DNA from: Streptomyces fulvorobeus
Lineage (GTDB): Bacteria > Actinomycetota > Actinomycetes > Streptomycetales > Streptomycetaceae
DNA: 64,000 nt
Assembly: GCF_013167895.1 (NCBI RefSeq)
Contig: NZ_BLWC01000001.1
Location: 6,076,001 to 6,140,000 of the forward strand
Reading direction: 5' to 3'
Made by a program: the position numbers and the translations under genes. The notes beneath the pieces are model-generated. The model was not told where the DNA came from. It did no database searches and saw only the letters and a program-made list of their open reading frames with translations. Below, in pieces: positions 1 to 8,727 of the stretch (its first letter is position 1; every line of letters begins with the position of its first letter).

Positions 1-2
1 TG

Positions 3-26
3 CACGTCATGCACAAGGCCCTCTGA
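3..26 (+). CDS. C-terminal end of an upstream gene (partial)
   Basis: The first bases can be read as the last seven codons (HVMHKAL) of a gene that starts outside the window and ends in TGA at 24-26. Too little is present to assign a family. It is reported because it lies on the same strand as the hydratase-family gene that follows about 118 bases later, so it may be the last gene of a preceding unit. Confidence 0.3.
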   Translation, partial: HVMHKAL

Positions 27-143
27 GCAGGTGCGGGGCGGTCACCCGCTGTCCGGGCCGGGCGGTGGCCGTCGCAGAATGAGGCGGAGAGATCACCCAC
101 GACCGGCGGAAGACCCGCCCAGGCCCCGACCGGGAGCGCACAG

Positions 144-1202
144 ATGAACGACGACACGGTCCTGCTGCACACCGAGGGCCACACCCTCCACATCACCCTC
201 AACCGGCCACGGGCTCTCAACGCGCTGACCCACGCCATGGTGCGGCGGGTCGACGAAGGGCTCACCATCGCGGAGCAGGACGACGCGGTAGTCGCCGTCG
301 TGCTCAGTGGAGCGGGGGAGCGCGGGCTGTGCGCCGGCGGGGACATCCGCTCCTTCCATGACGACGCGCGCGCCGGGAGCGAGGCGTCCCTGGCGTTCTG
401 GCGCGACGAGTACCACCTCAACGCCCGCATCGCTCGCTTCCCCAAGCCGTACGTCGCCCTCATGGACGGCATCGTGATGGGAGGCGGCGTAGGCGTGTCG
501 GCCCACGGCGATATTCGTGTCGTCACCGAGCGCTCGCGCGTCGCCATGCCCGAGACCGGCATCGGATTCGTCCCCGACGTCGGCGGCACCCGCCTCCTGG
601 CGTCGGCCCCCGGTGAGCTCGGCACGCATCTCGCGCTCACCGGACAGGTGATCGGCGCGGCGGACGCCCTCTTGTGCGGGCTCGCCGACCACTTCGTACC
701 CTCCGAGCGGCTGAGCGACCTCACCGCGGCGATTGCCGGGAGCACCGACCGGGACGAGGTCGTGGGCACGGTGCGAACCCACGCCTCCCAAGCGCCCGAG
801 GGCGAGCTCGCCGCCCACCGCGAGTGGATCGACACCTGCTACGCGGCGGACACCGTCGAGGAGATCATCGACCGGCTCAACGGCAGCGGTGTCACCCCGG
901 CGAAGGAGACCGTCGAGGTGCTCCTCGCCAAGTCACCCACCGCGCTCAAGGTCACGCTCGCCGCCGTACGCAGGGCTCGCCGGCTCGGCAGTCTGGAAGC
1001 GGTGCTCGACCAGGAGTACCGAGTCTCCTGCCGCGCCTTCGCCGCGCCCGACCTGGTGGAGGGGGTACGCGCACAGATCATCGACAAGGACCGCGCCCCC
1101 AAGTGGTACCCGGCAGCACTGGCGGACGTCACCGAGGCCGACGTGGCCCGCTACTTCGCGCCGCTGGAGGGCCGGGAGCTCGGCCTCGGCTCTCCCGCCT
1201 GA
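144..1202 (+). CDS. 3-hydroxyisobutyryl-CoA hydrolase / enoyl-CoA hydratase family protein
   Basis: The 352-residue product has a crotonase fold. NRPRALNAL at 20-28 opens the fold, GLCAGGDIRS at 61-70 forms the first oxyanion-hole loop, MGGGVGVSAHG lies near 112-122, and PETGIGFVPDVGGTR (136-150) carries the Glu and Asp expected in the hydrolase (HIBCH, ECH_2) branch. About 350 residues is typical of that branch, whereas plain enoyl-CoA hydratases have about 260. HIBCH releases 3-hydroxyisobutyrate from its CoA ester in valine breakdown, in the cytosol. Hydratase or isomerase activity cannot be excluded from motifs alone. No other valine-pathway gene is adjacent. The ATG at 144 is the first start giving a complete N-terminal beta strand. 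Confidence 0.85.
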   Translation: MNDDTVLLHTEGHTLHITLNRPRALNALTHAMVRRVDEGLTIAEQDDAVVAVVLSGAGERGLCAGGDIRSFHDDARAGSEASLAFWRDEYHLNARIARFPKPYVALMDGIVMGGGVGVSAHGDIRVVTERSRVAMPETGIGFVPDVGGTRLLASAPGELGTHLALTGQVIGAADALLCGLADHFVPSERLSDLTAAIAGSTDRDEVVGTVRTHASQAPEGELAAHREWIDTCYAADTVEEIIDRLNGSGVTPAKETVEVLLAKSPTALKVTLAAVRRARRLGSLEAVLDQEYRVSCRAFAAPDLVEGVRAQIIDKDRAPKWYPAALADVTEADVARYFAPLEGRELGLGSPA

Positions 1203-1366
1203 CGACGTGTCCTCGCACGGCCGTCCGCCGCGCGGCGCCTGGCACATCGCCGAGACTGTGGGCCGCGCTCGGCCGTCCCGGTCACACCCACCAGACGCCG
1301 CGCGGCCCGGCCACCGGCCGGCCGTAGGACGGCGGTTCGAGGACACAACCCAGGAGATCGATCCCC

Positions 1367-1757
1367 TCAACGGCTTTCGAGCAGGGCCGCCGCACGGTCC
1401 CAGTCCCGCTCACCGCCCCGGGGGGTGTAGTGCCGTAGATCCTGCGTGCGGGCGACCAGCCGGCGCATGTCGGCGAGGTCGCCCACCAGCCCGTGGGCGC
1501 GCGCCTGGAGCAGGATGTTGCCCCGGGGCCGTCGCCTCGGCCTGCCCCGCCGTGACCGGCAGGCCGGTCGCGGCGGCGGTCCACTGGCAGAACAGCTCAT
1601 TGCGCGAACCGCCCCCCAAACGGACACGAGTCAGCTCTCTGCCCGCCAGCTCGGTTGCCTGCCGCAAGGTCCTGCGATGCGCCGGCACCAAACTTTCCAG
1701 CACGCACCGCACACAGCCGCCCGGGCCGTTCCGGCGGAGTCCGGCCAGGGTGCGTCA
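1367..1757 (-). pseudogene. Rhamnulokinase (FGGY kinase) C-terminal remnant, frameshifted
   Basis: On the minus strand, CVRCVLESLVPAHRR, RLGGGSRNELFCQWTAAATG, LPVTAGQAEATA and then, in another frame, GNILLQARAHGLVGDLADMR match in order the C-terminal part of rhamnulokinases: the ESLA helix, the GGGSRN ATP-site loop and the EATA-GN segment. The frame changes in the C4G4 run at 1521-1528, where one extra base splits EATA from GN. An in-frame TGA at 1755-1757 ends the open frame upstream, and the N-terminal two thirds of the kinase (sugar site and first ATPase lobe) are absent. I read it as the relic of a rhamnose catabolic gene. The frame break alone could be a sequencing error, but the missing N-terminus cannot. 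Confidence 0.7.
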
Positions 1758-1825
1758 GGAAGGCGCCGCATCGCGGTGCCCCGACCCGGTCCAGGCCCGG
1801 TTACGGGGGGTACCCCGACGGCTCG

Positions 1826-2053
1826 TCAGCGAGCTGAGTCAGTCAGCGTCGGCCGCAGTGCCCGTACGAGAGAGAACAGCCGCTCCTCGTTGCCCGACAG
1901 TCCCGCTCCGCGCAGCGCCTCATCAGCCTCCGCGATCGGCGAAGCGAGCAGCGGGATGTACAGCGGGGCGTCATCCGGGTCGGCGAGCGCGGCCCGGGTC
2001 GCCTCCAGTAGACGGACATACGCCTGCGCCGCCGCCAGCTCGTCGTTTCGCAT
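1826..2053 (-). CDS. Small hypothetical protein (75 aa)
   Basis: The product is 75 residues, Ala/Leu-rich and probably all alpha (ELAAAQAYVRLLEATRAALA, then PIAEADEALRGAGL). It has no signal peptide or membrane segment and I do not recognise a family. A GGGAG box lies about 8 bases before the ATG at 2053, and third-position GC is that of neighbouring real genes. It lies alone between the decayed rhamnulokinase and the 2151-2827 gene pair. Confidence 0.5.
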   Translation of the reverse strand: MRNDELAAAQAYVRLLEATRAALADPDDAPLYIPLLASPIAEADEALRGAGLSGNEERLFSLVRALRPTLTDSAR

Positions 2054-2150
2054 CTCAGCATCTCCCGGTCAGAGGTGTCGGACCGTCAAGGATTCCCCAC
2101 CGGTCTGACAACACGCCCCAGGCGGCACGGCGGGGCGAGCCCGCTCGGGA

Positions 2151-2636
2151 TCAGCCCCCGCCCGAAGGGCCCGCCGGAGCCTCGACCTCCAGGAAGCGCC
2201 GGCGGCGCGGCCCCCGGTACAGCAGGGCCGTCCAGCCGAGCCGCCGGAGCACTTCGGCACAACGCGGCAGCGCCTCCTCCTCGTCCTGGGCGGCCCCGCT
2301 CCCGGAAGGGCCCAGCCACTCCACCCGGACGGAACCGGGGGACCCGGCCGGGCTCACGCGATAGCCGAGAGCGACCCGCGCACCGGACGCGTCGAGGGCG
2401 GACGGCGGTATTCCGGCGGCCTCCAGAGCCAGCGCCACGGCCCGGACCGTGCGGTGGACCTCCCAGGGGGCGGGCACCGCTTCCGGGTCGGCATGCTCCG
2501 TGTTGGTCAGCCGCCGGATCTGCAGCATTCCCTCGTACGCGGTTCTGAGCGACCCGGCACGCCGCTCCGCCGTTTCGGGGGGCGGCGGACCGTCCCCGGT
2601 CGCGGGCTCGAACCCCGTCCCGTCATCCGTGCTCAT
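2151..2636 (-). CDS. Hypothetical protein (161 aa)
   Basis: The predicted 161-residue soluble protein begins MSTDDGTGFEPATGDG and continues through a helical middle (LRTAYEGMLQIRRLTNTEHA) to a mixed alpha/beta C-terminus with EALPRCAEVLRRLGWTALL and a basic RGPRRRRFLEVEAP stretch. No catalytic motif or known family is evident. The open frame runs much further upstream, but that part is antisense to the pentapeptide gene. I place the start at 2636 because its ATG overlaps the TGA of the preceding small gene as ATGA, which suggests translational coupling. Confidence 0.6.
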   Translation of the reverse strand: MSTDDGTGFEPATGDGPPPPETAERRAGSLRTAYEGMLQIRRLTNTEHADPEAVPAPWEVHRTVRAVALALEAAGIPPSALDASGARVALGYRVSPAGSPGSVRVEWLGPSGSGAAQDEEEALPRCAEVLRRLGWTALLYRGPRRRRFLEVEAPAGPSGGG

Positions 2637-2827
2637 CCGTGCCCCCGTTCCGCGGTGACCTGCGTGAGCACAAGTGTGCTCCGTCCCACTGACATGTCGC
2701 GGGCCTCCAGGAGCGCGACCGCCTCGGGAGACATGCCGGCCATCGTGATCCGTTCGCCTCGGTGGCAGGGCGGAGAGGGACGGTACGGCGGCCGGTCCGT
2801 CAAGTTGATGATCATGTGGCGACACAT
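2633..2827 (-). CDS. Small hypothetical protein coupled to the downstream gene
   Basis: This short frame (up to 64 residues) ends in SPEAVALLEARDMSVGRST and VLTQVTAERGHG. Its stop codon overlaps the next start as ATGA. The true start may be the ATG at 2743 (MAGMSPEAV, 36 residues) rather than 2827. No function can be given. The main argument for reality is the overlap with the 161-residue gene and the absence of a better frame. Confidence 0.4.
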   Translation of the reverse strand: MCRHMIINLTDRPPYRPSPPCHRGERITMAGMSPEAVALLEARDMSVGRSTLVLTQVTAERGHG

Positions 2828-2888
2828 ACGGGTGACGCTTCGTTAAGCTCACCCTTTCAGCACATCCCACCAGAGGAAGCCACACACT

Positions 2889-3731
2889 GTGCCCGACCAC
2901 GTTCCGGCTGCCGTCCCCGCCGGCGAGCGCCCAGCTCTGCGCGCCGACTGCGCGAACTGCTTCGGGCTGTGCTGCGTCGCTCTGACGCTCACCGCTTCGG
3001 CGGACTTCGCGATCAGCAAGGAGGCCGGGAAGCCCTGCCACAATCTGCGGGACGACTTCCGTTGCGGCATCCACACCCGGCTGAGGTCCGAGGGGTTCTC
3101 CGGCTGCACGGTGTACGACTGCTTCGGTGCCGGTCAGAAGGTCTCGCAGGAGACGTACGGGGGCCGCGACTGGCGGCGGGAGCCAGGTACCGCCCAGCAG
3201 ATGTTCCAGGTGTTCCCCGTCATGCGACAGCTCCACGAACTGCTCTGGTATCTCACCGAAGCGCTCGCGCTGCCCGCGGCGGCGCCTCTCCACGCGGACC
3301 TCGGTCAGGCCCGCGATGCCACCGAACACCTGACGGACCGGCCGGCCGGCACCCTGGCCGAGCTGGACGTGTCCGCGCACCGTGACGCGGTGGCTGCCCT
3401 GCTCCTGCGGACCAGTCAGCTCGTCCGCGCCGCCGTTCCCCGCCGCAGGAAGCGCGACCATCGTGGAGCCGACCTCATCGGAGCACGGCTCAGGGGGGCC
3501 GACCTGCACGGGGCGAACCTCCGGGGCGCCTATCTCATCGCGGCCGACCTCACCGGGGCGGACCTGCGGGTGGCCGATCTCATCGGCGCCGACTTCCGTG
3601 ACGCCGAACTGGCGGGCGCGGACCTCACCGGCAGTCTCTTCCTCACCCAGGCCCAGCTCAACGCGGCCAGGGGAGACGCGGCCACCAGGCTGCCGCCTTC
3701 CCTGACCCGCCCCTCGCACTGGGGTCCATGA
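2889..3731 (+). CDS. Pentapeptide-repeat protein with N-terminal cysteine cluster
   Basis: The 280-residue protein has two parts. Residues about 20-85 hold many cysteines (CANCFGLCC, then single Cys in GKPCHN, FRCGIH, SGCTVY and DCFGAG), an arrangement suited to binding metal or an Fe-S cluster. Residues about 195-262 are tandem A(D/N)LXX pentapeptide repeats (GADLIGARLRGADLHGANLR and onward), which fold as a right-handed beta-helix. A helical region separates them. Pentapeptide proteins can mimic DNA or bind proteins such as gyrase, but the partner here is unknown. The start is the GTG at 2889. It faces the SRPBCC gene convergently. Confidence 0.8.
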   Translation: MPDHVPAAVPAGERPALRADCANCFGLCCVALTLTASADFAISKEAGKPCHNLRDDFRCGIHTRLRSEGFSGCTVYDCFGAGQKVSQETYGGRDWRREPGTAQQMFQVFPVMRQLHELLWYLTEALALPAAAPLHADLGQARDATEHLTDRPAGTLAELDVSAHRDAVAALLLRTSQLVRAAVPRRRKRDHRGADLIGARLRGADLHGANLRGAYLIAADLTGADLRVADLIGADFRDAELAGADLTGSLFLTQAQLNAARGDAATRLPPSLTRPSHWGP

Positions 3732-3810
3732 GCCGGGTGCGGGCGGCCGCCCCTTACCGGCAGACGGCACCCGACATCCGGAAGAGGGCGGGACGCGCCC
3801 GCTCCGCCTC

Positions 3811-4311
3811 TCAGCCGGCCTCCAGCTCCGTCTTCAGCCGCTCCAGCGTGCTCCGGATGTTGCGGGCCTGAAACGCGGCGAAGGTGTGCCCCCGGGTCGC
3901 GATCCGGTCGAAGGCGTTGGCGAGGAGGTCCGGCCACGCGCGCCGGTCGTCGGTCCACGTCTCGGTGACGCGCGTGGCGCCGTCCACCGGCTCCAGGCGG
4001 TACTCCCAGGTGGCTATCGCCCCGGGCAGCCGAGGGCGCCGTGCCCCGATGGCGTGCACCCGGAACGCGAAACGCTTCCCGGGCTCGGCGGCCGTCACCG
4101 TGCACCTCGTGGTCCAGCGCAGCGCACCGCGCTTGTTGCGCCCTTCGAAGACCATGCCGACGTACGCGGCGCGGGGCCCTCCGGCGACGGTCGCCCCCGT
4201 GTTCTCCGGGCTCCACCGCCCCATCGCCGTGGGGTCGCTGAGCTGCTCGTACACCGCCGACGGGGTGCGGTCGACCACGATGCTGTCCGAGACGGTCATG
4301 GTGCGGGGCAT
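3811..4311 (-). CDS. SRPBCC (START-like) family protein
   Basis: This 166-residue protein matches the polyketide-cyclase/dehydrase-like SRPBCC fold: an N-terminal strand IVVDRTPSAVYEQLSDPTAM, a W-S-P-E turn, a central beta sheet and TRVTETWTDDRRAWPDLLAN before the long C-terminal helix (RNIRSTLERLKTELEAG). These proteins bind hydrophobic ligands in a helix-grip pocket. The ligand is unknown. The ATG at 4311 is preferred over 4329 because GAAGGAG lies 7 bases before it. Confidence 0.8.
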   Translation of the reverse strand: MPRTMTVSDSIVVDRTPSAVYEQLSDPTAMGRWSPENTGATVAGGPRAAYVGMVFEGRNKRGALRWTTRCTVTAAEPGKRFAFRVHAIGARRPRLPGAIATWEYRLEPVDGATRVTETWTDDRRAWPDLLANAFDRIATRGHTFAAFQARNIRSTLERLKTELEAG

Positions 4312-4492
4312 ACGGCGGCTCCTTCTCACGGCCCGTCGTGGACACCTTCCGGGAGCCGGTCAGGGCCGTGGGGCCGACGCCCCGGAAGGCACACCCTACT
4401 CAGCGGTAGCGACGGGGCCTGCGCTCCGCGTCGCGGCGGCGGGTGCCGGACCGGTCGGCGGCCTTCAGGGACGGCGGCCCACAGGCGTACGA

Positions 4493-4521
4493 GGGGACCG
4501 CCCGCCGCGAGGGCGGTCCCC
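4493..4521 (-). terminator. GC hairpin downstream of the reductase gene
   Basis: Perfect 11-bp arms 4493-4503 and 4511-4521 with a 7-base loop start 7 bases after the stop codon of the minus-strand gene ending at 4528. There is no T-run, as is common for Streptomyces terminators. Confidence 0.6.
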
Positions 4522-4527
4522 AAGAGC

Positions 4528-5184
4528 TCAGGCCCGCCACTCGGCGGTTCGCTCCCCGGACGCCTCGGCGAGGGCCTTGACGACGGCGTCCACATCACCC
4601 TGGTTGCCGTACACCGGTGTGCCCGGCTGCTGGCGCCACGACTCGTCAAGGCCGCCCGCGTCCACGGTGTCGAAGCCCAGTTCGTCGATGAGCTCCCGCA
4701 CGGTCCGCTTGGCGGCCGGGTCGTCACCCGCGACGGGGAGTGCCTGACGGCCGGGAGTGCCCTGCGGGCGGCCCCGGTCGAGGATGTCCTGCGCGTACGT
4801 CCCGTTGAACGCCTTGACGACGGGGTGGCCGATCTGCTGTTCGGTCCAGCGGCTCTCCGGCAGCCCGTTCTCGATAGCGTCGATCCGGCCGTCGCGCTGC
4901 GGGTAGTAGTTGCCGGTGTCGATGACCACCGCACCGGGCGCGGCTCCGTCGAGGATGTCCTCCGGCAGCGCCGGGACGGCCTTGAGCGGCACGGTCACGA
5001 CGACGACCTCGGCGTCCCGCGCGGCCTCGCCGACGGTGACGGGGCGGGCTCCTGTCTCCTCGGCCAGCCCTGTGAGGGTCTCGGGGCCGCGCGAGTTCGC
5101 CACGGAGACGTCGTGCCCGAGAGCCGTGAGTCGACGGGTCAGATTGCCGCCGATGTTGCCCGCTCCGATGATGCCGATCTTCAT
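4528..5184 (-). CDS. NADP-binding F420 reductase-like oxidoreductase
   Basis: The 218-residue product begins with a Rossmann motif, GIIGAGNIGG (4-13), followed by LGHDVSVANSRGPETL, whose S-R after the second strand favours NADPH. VVVTVPLKAVPALP and VVIDTGNYYP follow the fold of NADPH-dependent F420 reductase and related proteins. It probably moves hydride between NADP(H) and an unidentified cofactor or substrate in the cytosol. True F420 use cannot be proven, and no F420 biosynthesis gene is near. It appears to be a single gene ending at a hairpin. Confidence 0.75.
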   Translation of the reverse strand: MKIGIIGAGNIGGNLTRRLTALGHDVSVANSRGPETLTGLAEETGARPVTVGEAARDAEVVVVTVPLKAVPALPEDILDGAAPGAVVIDTGNYYPQRDGRIDAIENGLPESRWTEQQIGHPVVKAFNGTYAQDILDRGRPQGTPGRQALPVAGDDPAAKRTVRELIDELGFDTVDAGGLDESWRQQPGTPVYGNQGDVDAVVKALAEASGERTAEWRA

Positions 5185-5394
5185 GGCTCCGACCTTTCGA
5201 TGCGTTCCGATGCGTTCCGATGAAGGGGTACGTGGTGCGATCAGTCTCGTTGGGTGACCAACGGCGCGCAGCCGGACGCTATTCCGAGGCCGGCGGATCG
5301 GTTCTTCTCACCCACGGTGGATGGGAGGACGACGGCCCGGGCACGTAGCGAGCAAGAACCGGAACCTCTTACCCCCACTTGGAGGTGGCGCCCC

Positions 5395-5976
5395 ATGCTG
5401 CACGGCGTCGACGTCAGCGCGTACCAGACGTCCTTCGAAACGGACGGTCTCGACTTCGTCTTCATCAAAGCCACCGAAGGCCGCTCCTACGTCAATCCAC
5501 GCCTGGCGAGTCAGACCGAGCAGGCGCGGGACGCCGACTGCGTGGTCGGCTTCTACCACTTCCTCTGGCCGGGAGACGCCGACGAGCAGGCGGAATACTT
5601 CGTGCGCAAGTCTCCCGAGCAAGCCGGCGACGTGCTGGCCGTCGACTGGGAGCAGACCGGTGAAGGCACCCGCGCCGACTGCGCGGACAAGGACCGCTTC
5701 ATCCGGGCGCTGAAGCGACTGCGGCCCGGTCGTCGTGTCCTGCTGTACTGCAACCGCCACTTCTGGCTCAACCATGACACGACCTCGAACGCGGGCGACG
5801 GACTGTGGATCGCCGACTACGGCACGGCGGGCAAGCCCCGTATCGAGGCGGCGTGGCGCATCCACCAGTACACCGACCACCCGCTGGACAAGGACGTCGC
5901 GGACTTCCCCTCGCGGCAGGCCATGCGCGAGTGGGCCGGTGGACAGGAAGCACCGCGCCCTGCCCCGATGAGGTGA
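5395..5976 (+). CDS. Glycoside hydrolase family 25 (lysozyme-like) protein
   Basis: The 193-residue protein is a compact GH25 domain. GVDVSAYQ (4-11) supplies the first-strand Asp, FVFIKATEGRSYVNP (21-35) is the family hallmark, GFYHFLWPGDADEQAEYF follows, and DVLAVDWEQTG holds the Asp84-Trp-Glu86 pair expected of the catalytic centre. GH25 enzymes cleave the MurNAc-GlcNAc bond of peptidoglycan. I see no signal peptide from the preferred ATG at 5395, which has GGAGGTG 7 bases upstream. Export may be by another route, or the protein may act at lysis or be cytosolic. An in-frame extension back to 5254 lacks a better ribosome binding site and a typical signal sequence. Confidence 0.85.
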   Translation: MLHGVDVSAYQTSFETDGLDFVFIKATEGRSYVNPRLASQTEQARDADCVVGFYHFLWPGDADEQAEYFVRKSPEQAGDVLAVDWEQTGEGTRADCADKDRFIRALKRLRPGRRVLLYCNRHFWLNHDTTSNAGDGLWIADYGTAGKPRIEAAWRIHQYTDHPLDKDVADFPSRQAMREWAGGQEAPRPAPMR

Positions 5977-6212
5977 CGCCGCCCGGCGTTGTCCGGCACG
6001 GCCGGGCGTTGTCGGCCGAAGGAGTGCCCTTCGCCGACACCGTCGAGCTGCCGGGGCGGATGTCCCCCGGTGCGGGCGGCCGGAGCGCCATCCTGGTCGC
6101 CGGTGCCGCGACCCCCGGCGTACGCCGGAGCGACCCCGTTCCGCCCCGCCGACACAGCGTCCTCGCACCGGTCCGCCGATACCGAGGGACGGCTCGACGA
6201 GAAGGGGAAGCC

Positions 6213-6554
6213 GTGGAGTTCGACAAGGACAGCGCCCGGGGCCTGGCCCAGCTGGAGGGCTACCTGTTGTGGAACGCCGAGGTGGAGGACGCCCGCAGAC
6301 GAGCCGGTCGTTTCACCGACGAGCTGCCCTGGCTGACCCGCGCTCAGCGCGAAGAGGTCGAACGGGTCTACACGGCTGACCGGGTCGCCGCGTGCCGGGA
6401 GTCACTCGTCCGCGTCTCCGAGCGTGCCGCCGAACTCCGCGGCGAGTACGCCGCTCGCTACCGCTCGCTCAGGATCCGCTGCGTCGCCGCCGTCGTCCTG
6501 TCTCTCGGCGCGGCAGGCGGAACCTGCGCCGCACTGGCCCTCCTCATCCGCTGA
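6213..6554 (+). CDS. Small tail-anchored membrane protein
   Basis: The 113-residue product has a charged helical N-terminal region (DELPWLTRAQREEVERVYTA) and one C-terminal hydrophobic segment (CVAAVVLSLGAAGGTCAALA), so it is probably tail-anchored with its N-terminus in the cytoplasm. Family unknown. The GTG at 6213 follows GAAGGGGAAG. An in-frame extension upstream exists, but its composition is less gene-like. Confidence 0.6.
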   Translation: MEFDKDSARGLAQLEGYLLWNAEVEDARRRAGRFTDELPWLTRAQREEVERVYTADRVAACRESLVRVSERAAELRGEYAARYRSLRIRCVAAVVLSLGAAGGTCAALALLIR

Positions 6555-6680
6555 CCACCGGCACCCGCTGACCACCGGCCCGGTCACCTGAGGAGCGCAC
6601 GGACAGCCGCCCGTGCCCGGGCTCCGTCCGTGGCAGGGAGCGCCGACGCGGGGTGAGTGAGCCGCCTGTTCACTGGCGTA

Positions 6681-8570
6681 TCAGGCAGAAGGGACGCTCC
6701 GCCGATCCGCGTAGGCGCGCCGGCCACGCTCGTCGGGACCCACGTCGAGCACGCTCGCCGCCAGCGCCGACACGTGCTCGGCGAGCGCCTCCGCATGGGC
6801 GGCGGGCAGTCGGGCGCTCCTGTGGCCGAGGTGAACCGCGCAGGCCGTCGTCGTGTCGACGAGGCGTTCCAGCGCACCCGCGACCTCCCGCGACCCCGCC
6901 GTACGCCGGGCCACCGTCGGGAGTTCGGCGGCCGACAGATCGATGGCGGTGCGCGCCGCCGCCAGCGACCGGTACGCGTCCCGACGCAGCGCGCCACGCC
7001 CGGTGTGGTCCTCGGGGGAGTCGAGGACGTGCCCGAGGTAGCGGTGTGCCGCGCTCACCGCCGTATCGAGGGCGGCGCGGACGGTGTGGCCGCGCTGCCC
7101 CGGCAGGGGGAGATGGCCGACCAGGAGAACGGTCGCGCACGCCAGGAGCGACTCCACCAACCGTTCGCGGGCCGCCTGCGGCTCCCCGGCCAGCAGGACC
7201 AGGGAGAGTACGAGCACGGTGACCACCGCCGTCTGCGCCGCGAAGTGCCGGGTGGCCACGGGGATCAGTGCGCCGCACACGGCGACCAGGCCGACCAGCG
7301 CCAGCTGACCGGAGATCGGCACCACGAGTACCGCGAACACGACGGCACCCACCGCGGTCCCCGCGGCCCTGCACAGCACCCGGGAGACCAGCGGGCCGAG
7401 ATCGGGCTTCACAAGGAACACGGTGGTGGCGGGCAGCCAGTACCAGTGGTCGTGGCGCAGGCTCTGCGCCACCGCCGTACTCACCGCGCAGCACAGTGCG
7501 ACCCGGATGCCGTACTCACGGCCCGCCGCGCCGAACGCCTTCCGCGCCAGGGAGACGCACGCGCCACGGCGCCGCGTGCGCGGCCGCTGCCCGGAGGGCC
7601 GGTCGAAGGCCGAGGCTGCCCGCAGGAGGGCTTCGTCCAGGGCGCGCAGCCCTGCGTCACCCCGGGCGGGGGCGGGAAGAGGGCCGGACGGTCCGCCGGT
7701 GCGCACCGCCGCGGCGAGACGGCGGGGTCCTTCCGCTGTGCGGGCGGGCAGCGGATCTCCCGCCCAGGCCAGAGCGGTCGCCGCCTCGGCCAGCGGCAGG
7801 GCGGCCGCGTACTGCGCGTGCAGGCGGCGTTCGGGTGCGGAACTCGCGTACCGCCGCAGCCGGGGGCCGGACAGCGCGTCCTGGGCGTGGTCGAGGGCGG
7901 CGGTCAGCGCGGCACGGCACGCGAGGGCCCGGGGTCCGCCGGCCGCGACGAGCAGTTCCGCCACGGCCGTGTAGACGGCTGCCACCGCTTCACATTCACC
8001 GTCGAACAGGTAGGGGCCGCTTCCCGGCCTACCGGACGAGGGCAGCGCCAGTCGGAGCGAGGCGAGCCAGCCCGCCCCGGCGAGGAACAGCAGGGCACGC
8101 AGCCACCCGGGTTCCGGCAGGGGCATGCCGGCGCCGATCACGGCCGCCACCATCACCTGCGTGCCACAGGCGGAAGCGACCGGACCGGCCGAACTGACCG
8201 CTCCCGCCACCAGCCCGAGGAGTCCGAAGACGAGCGGCAGCAGGAACAGGGACGGTTCGTTCCCGGCGGCCACCGCCGTCGCGGTCCCCAGCAGCAGGCC
8301 GGCGGCGCCCGCCAGGGCCGGAATCCCCATCCGTGCGACCGAGGCCCGTCTGCCTCCCGGCCTGTCGTTGATGCCCGCGAACATCGCCCCCAGCGCGACG
8401 GGGACTCCGGCGGTCGGATGCCCGGCGAGCACAAGCCCGAGCAGAGGAGCAGCGGCCAGCGCCCCACGCAGAACGGCGCTCCACCGGACGGGACCGCGCT
8501 GTGTCCGCAGTACATGGCCGAGCCACGGCGGGAGAGGGGAGGACGGGGTGAGGAAGGCGGGCGGGAACAC
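6681..8570 (-). CDS. FUSC-family membrane transporter
   Basis: The 629-residue protein has two hydrophobic halves, each followed by a soluble region. The first group of helices runs from about residue 35 to 185 and the second from about 355 to 475 (VALCCAVSTAVAQSL, WYWLPATTVFLVKPDLGP, AGTAVGAVVFAVLVVPI). This duplicated arrangement and the WLPATTVFLVKPD segment are typical of the fusaric-acid-resistance/aromatic-acid-exporter superfamily. A role in efflux of aromatic acids or toxic metabolites is likely. The substrate is unknown. It is transcribed on its own. Confidence 0.8.
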   Translation of the reverse strand: MFPPAFLTPSSPLPPWLGHVLRTQRGPVRWSAVLRGALAAAPLLGLVLAGHPTAGVPVALGAMFAGINDRPGGRRASVARMGIPALAGAAGLLLGTATAVAAGNEPSLFLLPLVFGLLGLVAGAVSSAGPVASACGTQVMVAAVIGAGMPLPEPGWLRALLFLAGAGWLASLRLALPSSGRPGSGPYLFDGECEAVAAVYTAVAELLVAAGGPRALACRAALTAALDHAQDALSGPRLRRYASSAPERRLHAQYAAALPLAEAATALAWAGDPLPARTAEGPRRLAAAVRTGGPSGPLPAPARGDAGLRALDEALLRAASAFDRPSGQRPRTRRRGACVSLARKAFGAAGREYGIRVALCCAVSTAVAQSLRHDHWYWLPATTVFLVKPDLGPLVSRVLCRAAGTAVGAVVFAVLVVPISGQLALVGLVAVCGALIPVATRHFAAQTAVVTVLVLSLVLLAGEPQAARERLVESLLACATVLLVGHLPLPGQRGHTVRAALDTAVSAAHRYLGHVLDSPEDHTGRGALRRDAYRSLAAARTAIDLSAAELPTVARRTAGSREVAGALERLVDTTTACAVHLGHRSARLPAAHAEALAEHVSALAASVLDVGPDERGRRAYADRRSVPSA

Positions 8571-8727
8571 CGGACTCCTGAGGTGCGCGGGACACGGGAA
8601 CGCGCGCGGACGCCTTCGGCCTGGACGCTGCCGTCAGCCTAGGGGCCCGACATGGAGGCAATGCTTCCCGTCGATTTCCACAAGGTGTCGACCACCCCGG
8701 CTCGCCGTGGTTGAGCCCCAGGGACCG

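Noticed and set aside
2595..2630. tRNA-like GGCTCGAACCCCG sequence
   Set aside because: It lies inside the 161-aa coding region and no acceptor or anticodon stem can be drawn around it.
2637..3770. Upstream extension of the 161-aa minus-strand gene
   Set aside because: The extension is antisense to the pentapeptide gene and low in recognisable structure; the ATGA overlap at 2633-2636 fixes a better start.
6657..8642. Long plus-strand open frame opposite the FUSC gene
   Set aside because: It is the high-GC mirror of the minus-strand transporter. The composition is Gly/Arg/Gln-rich, no family is visible, and the minus strand has clear membrane-protein features.
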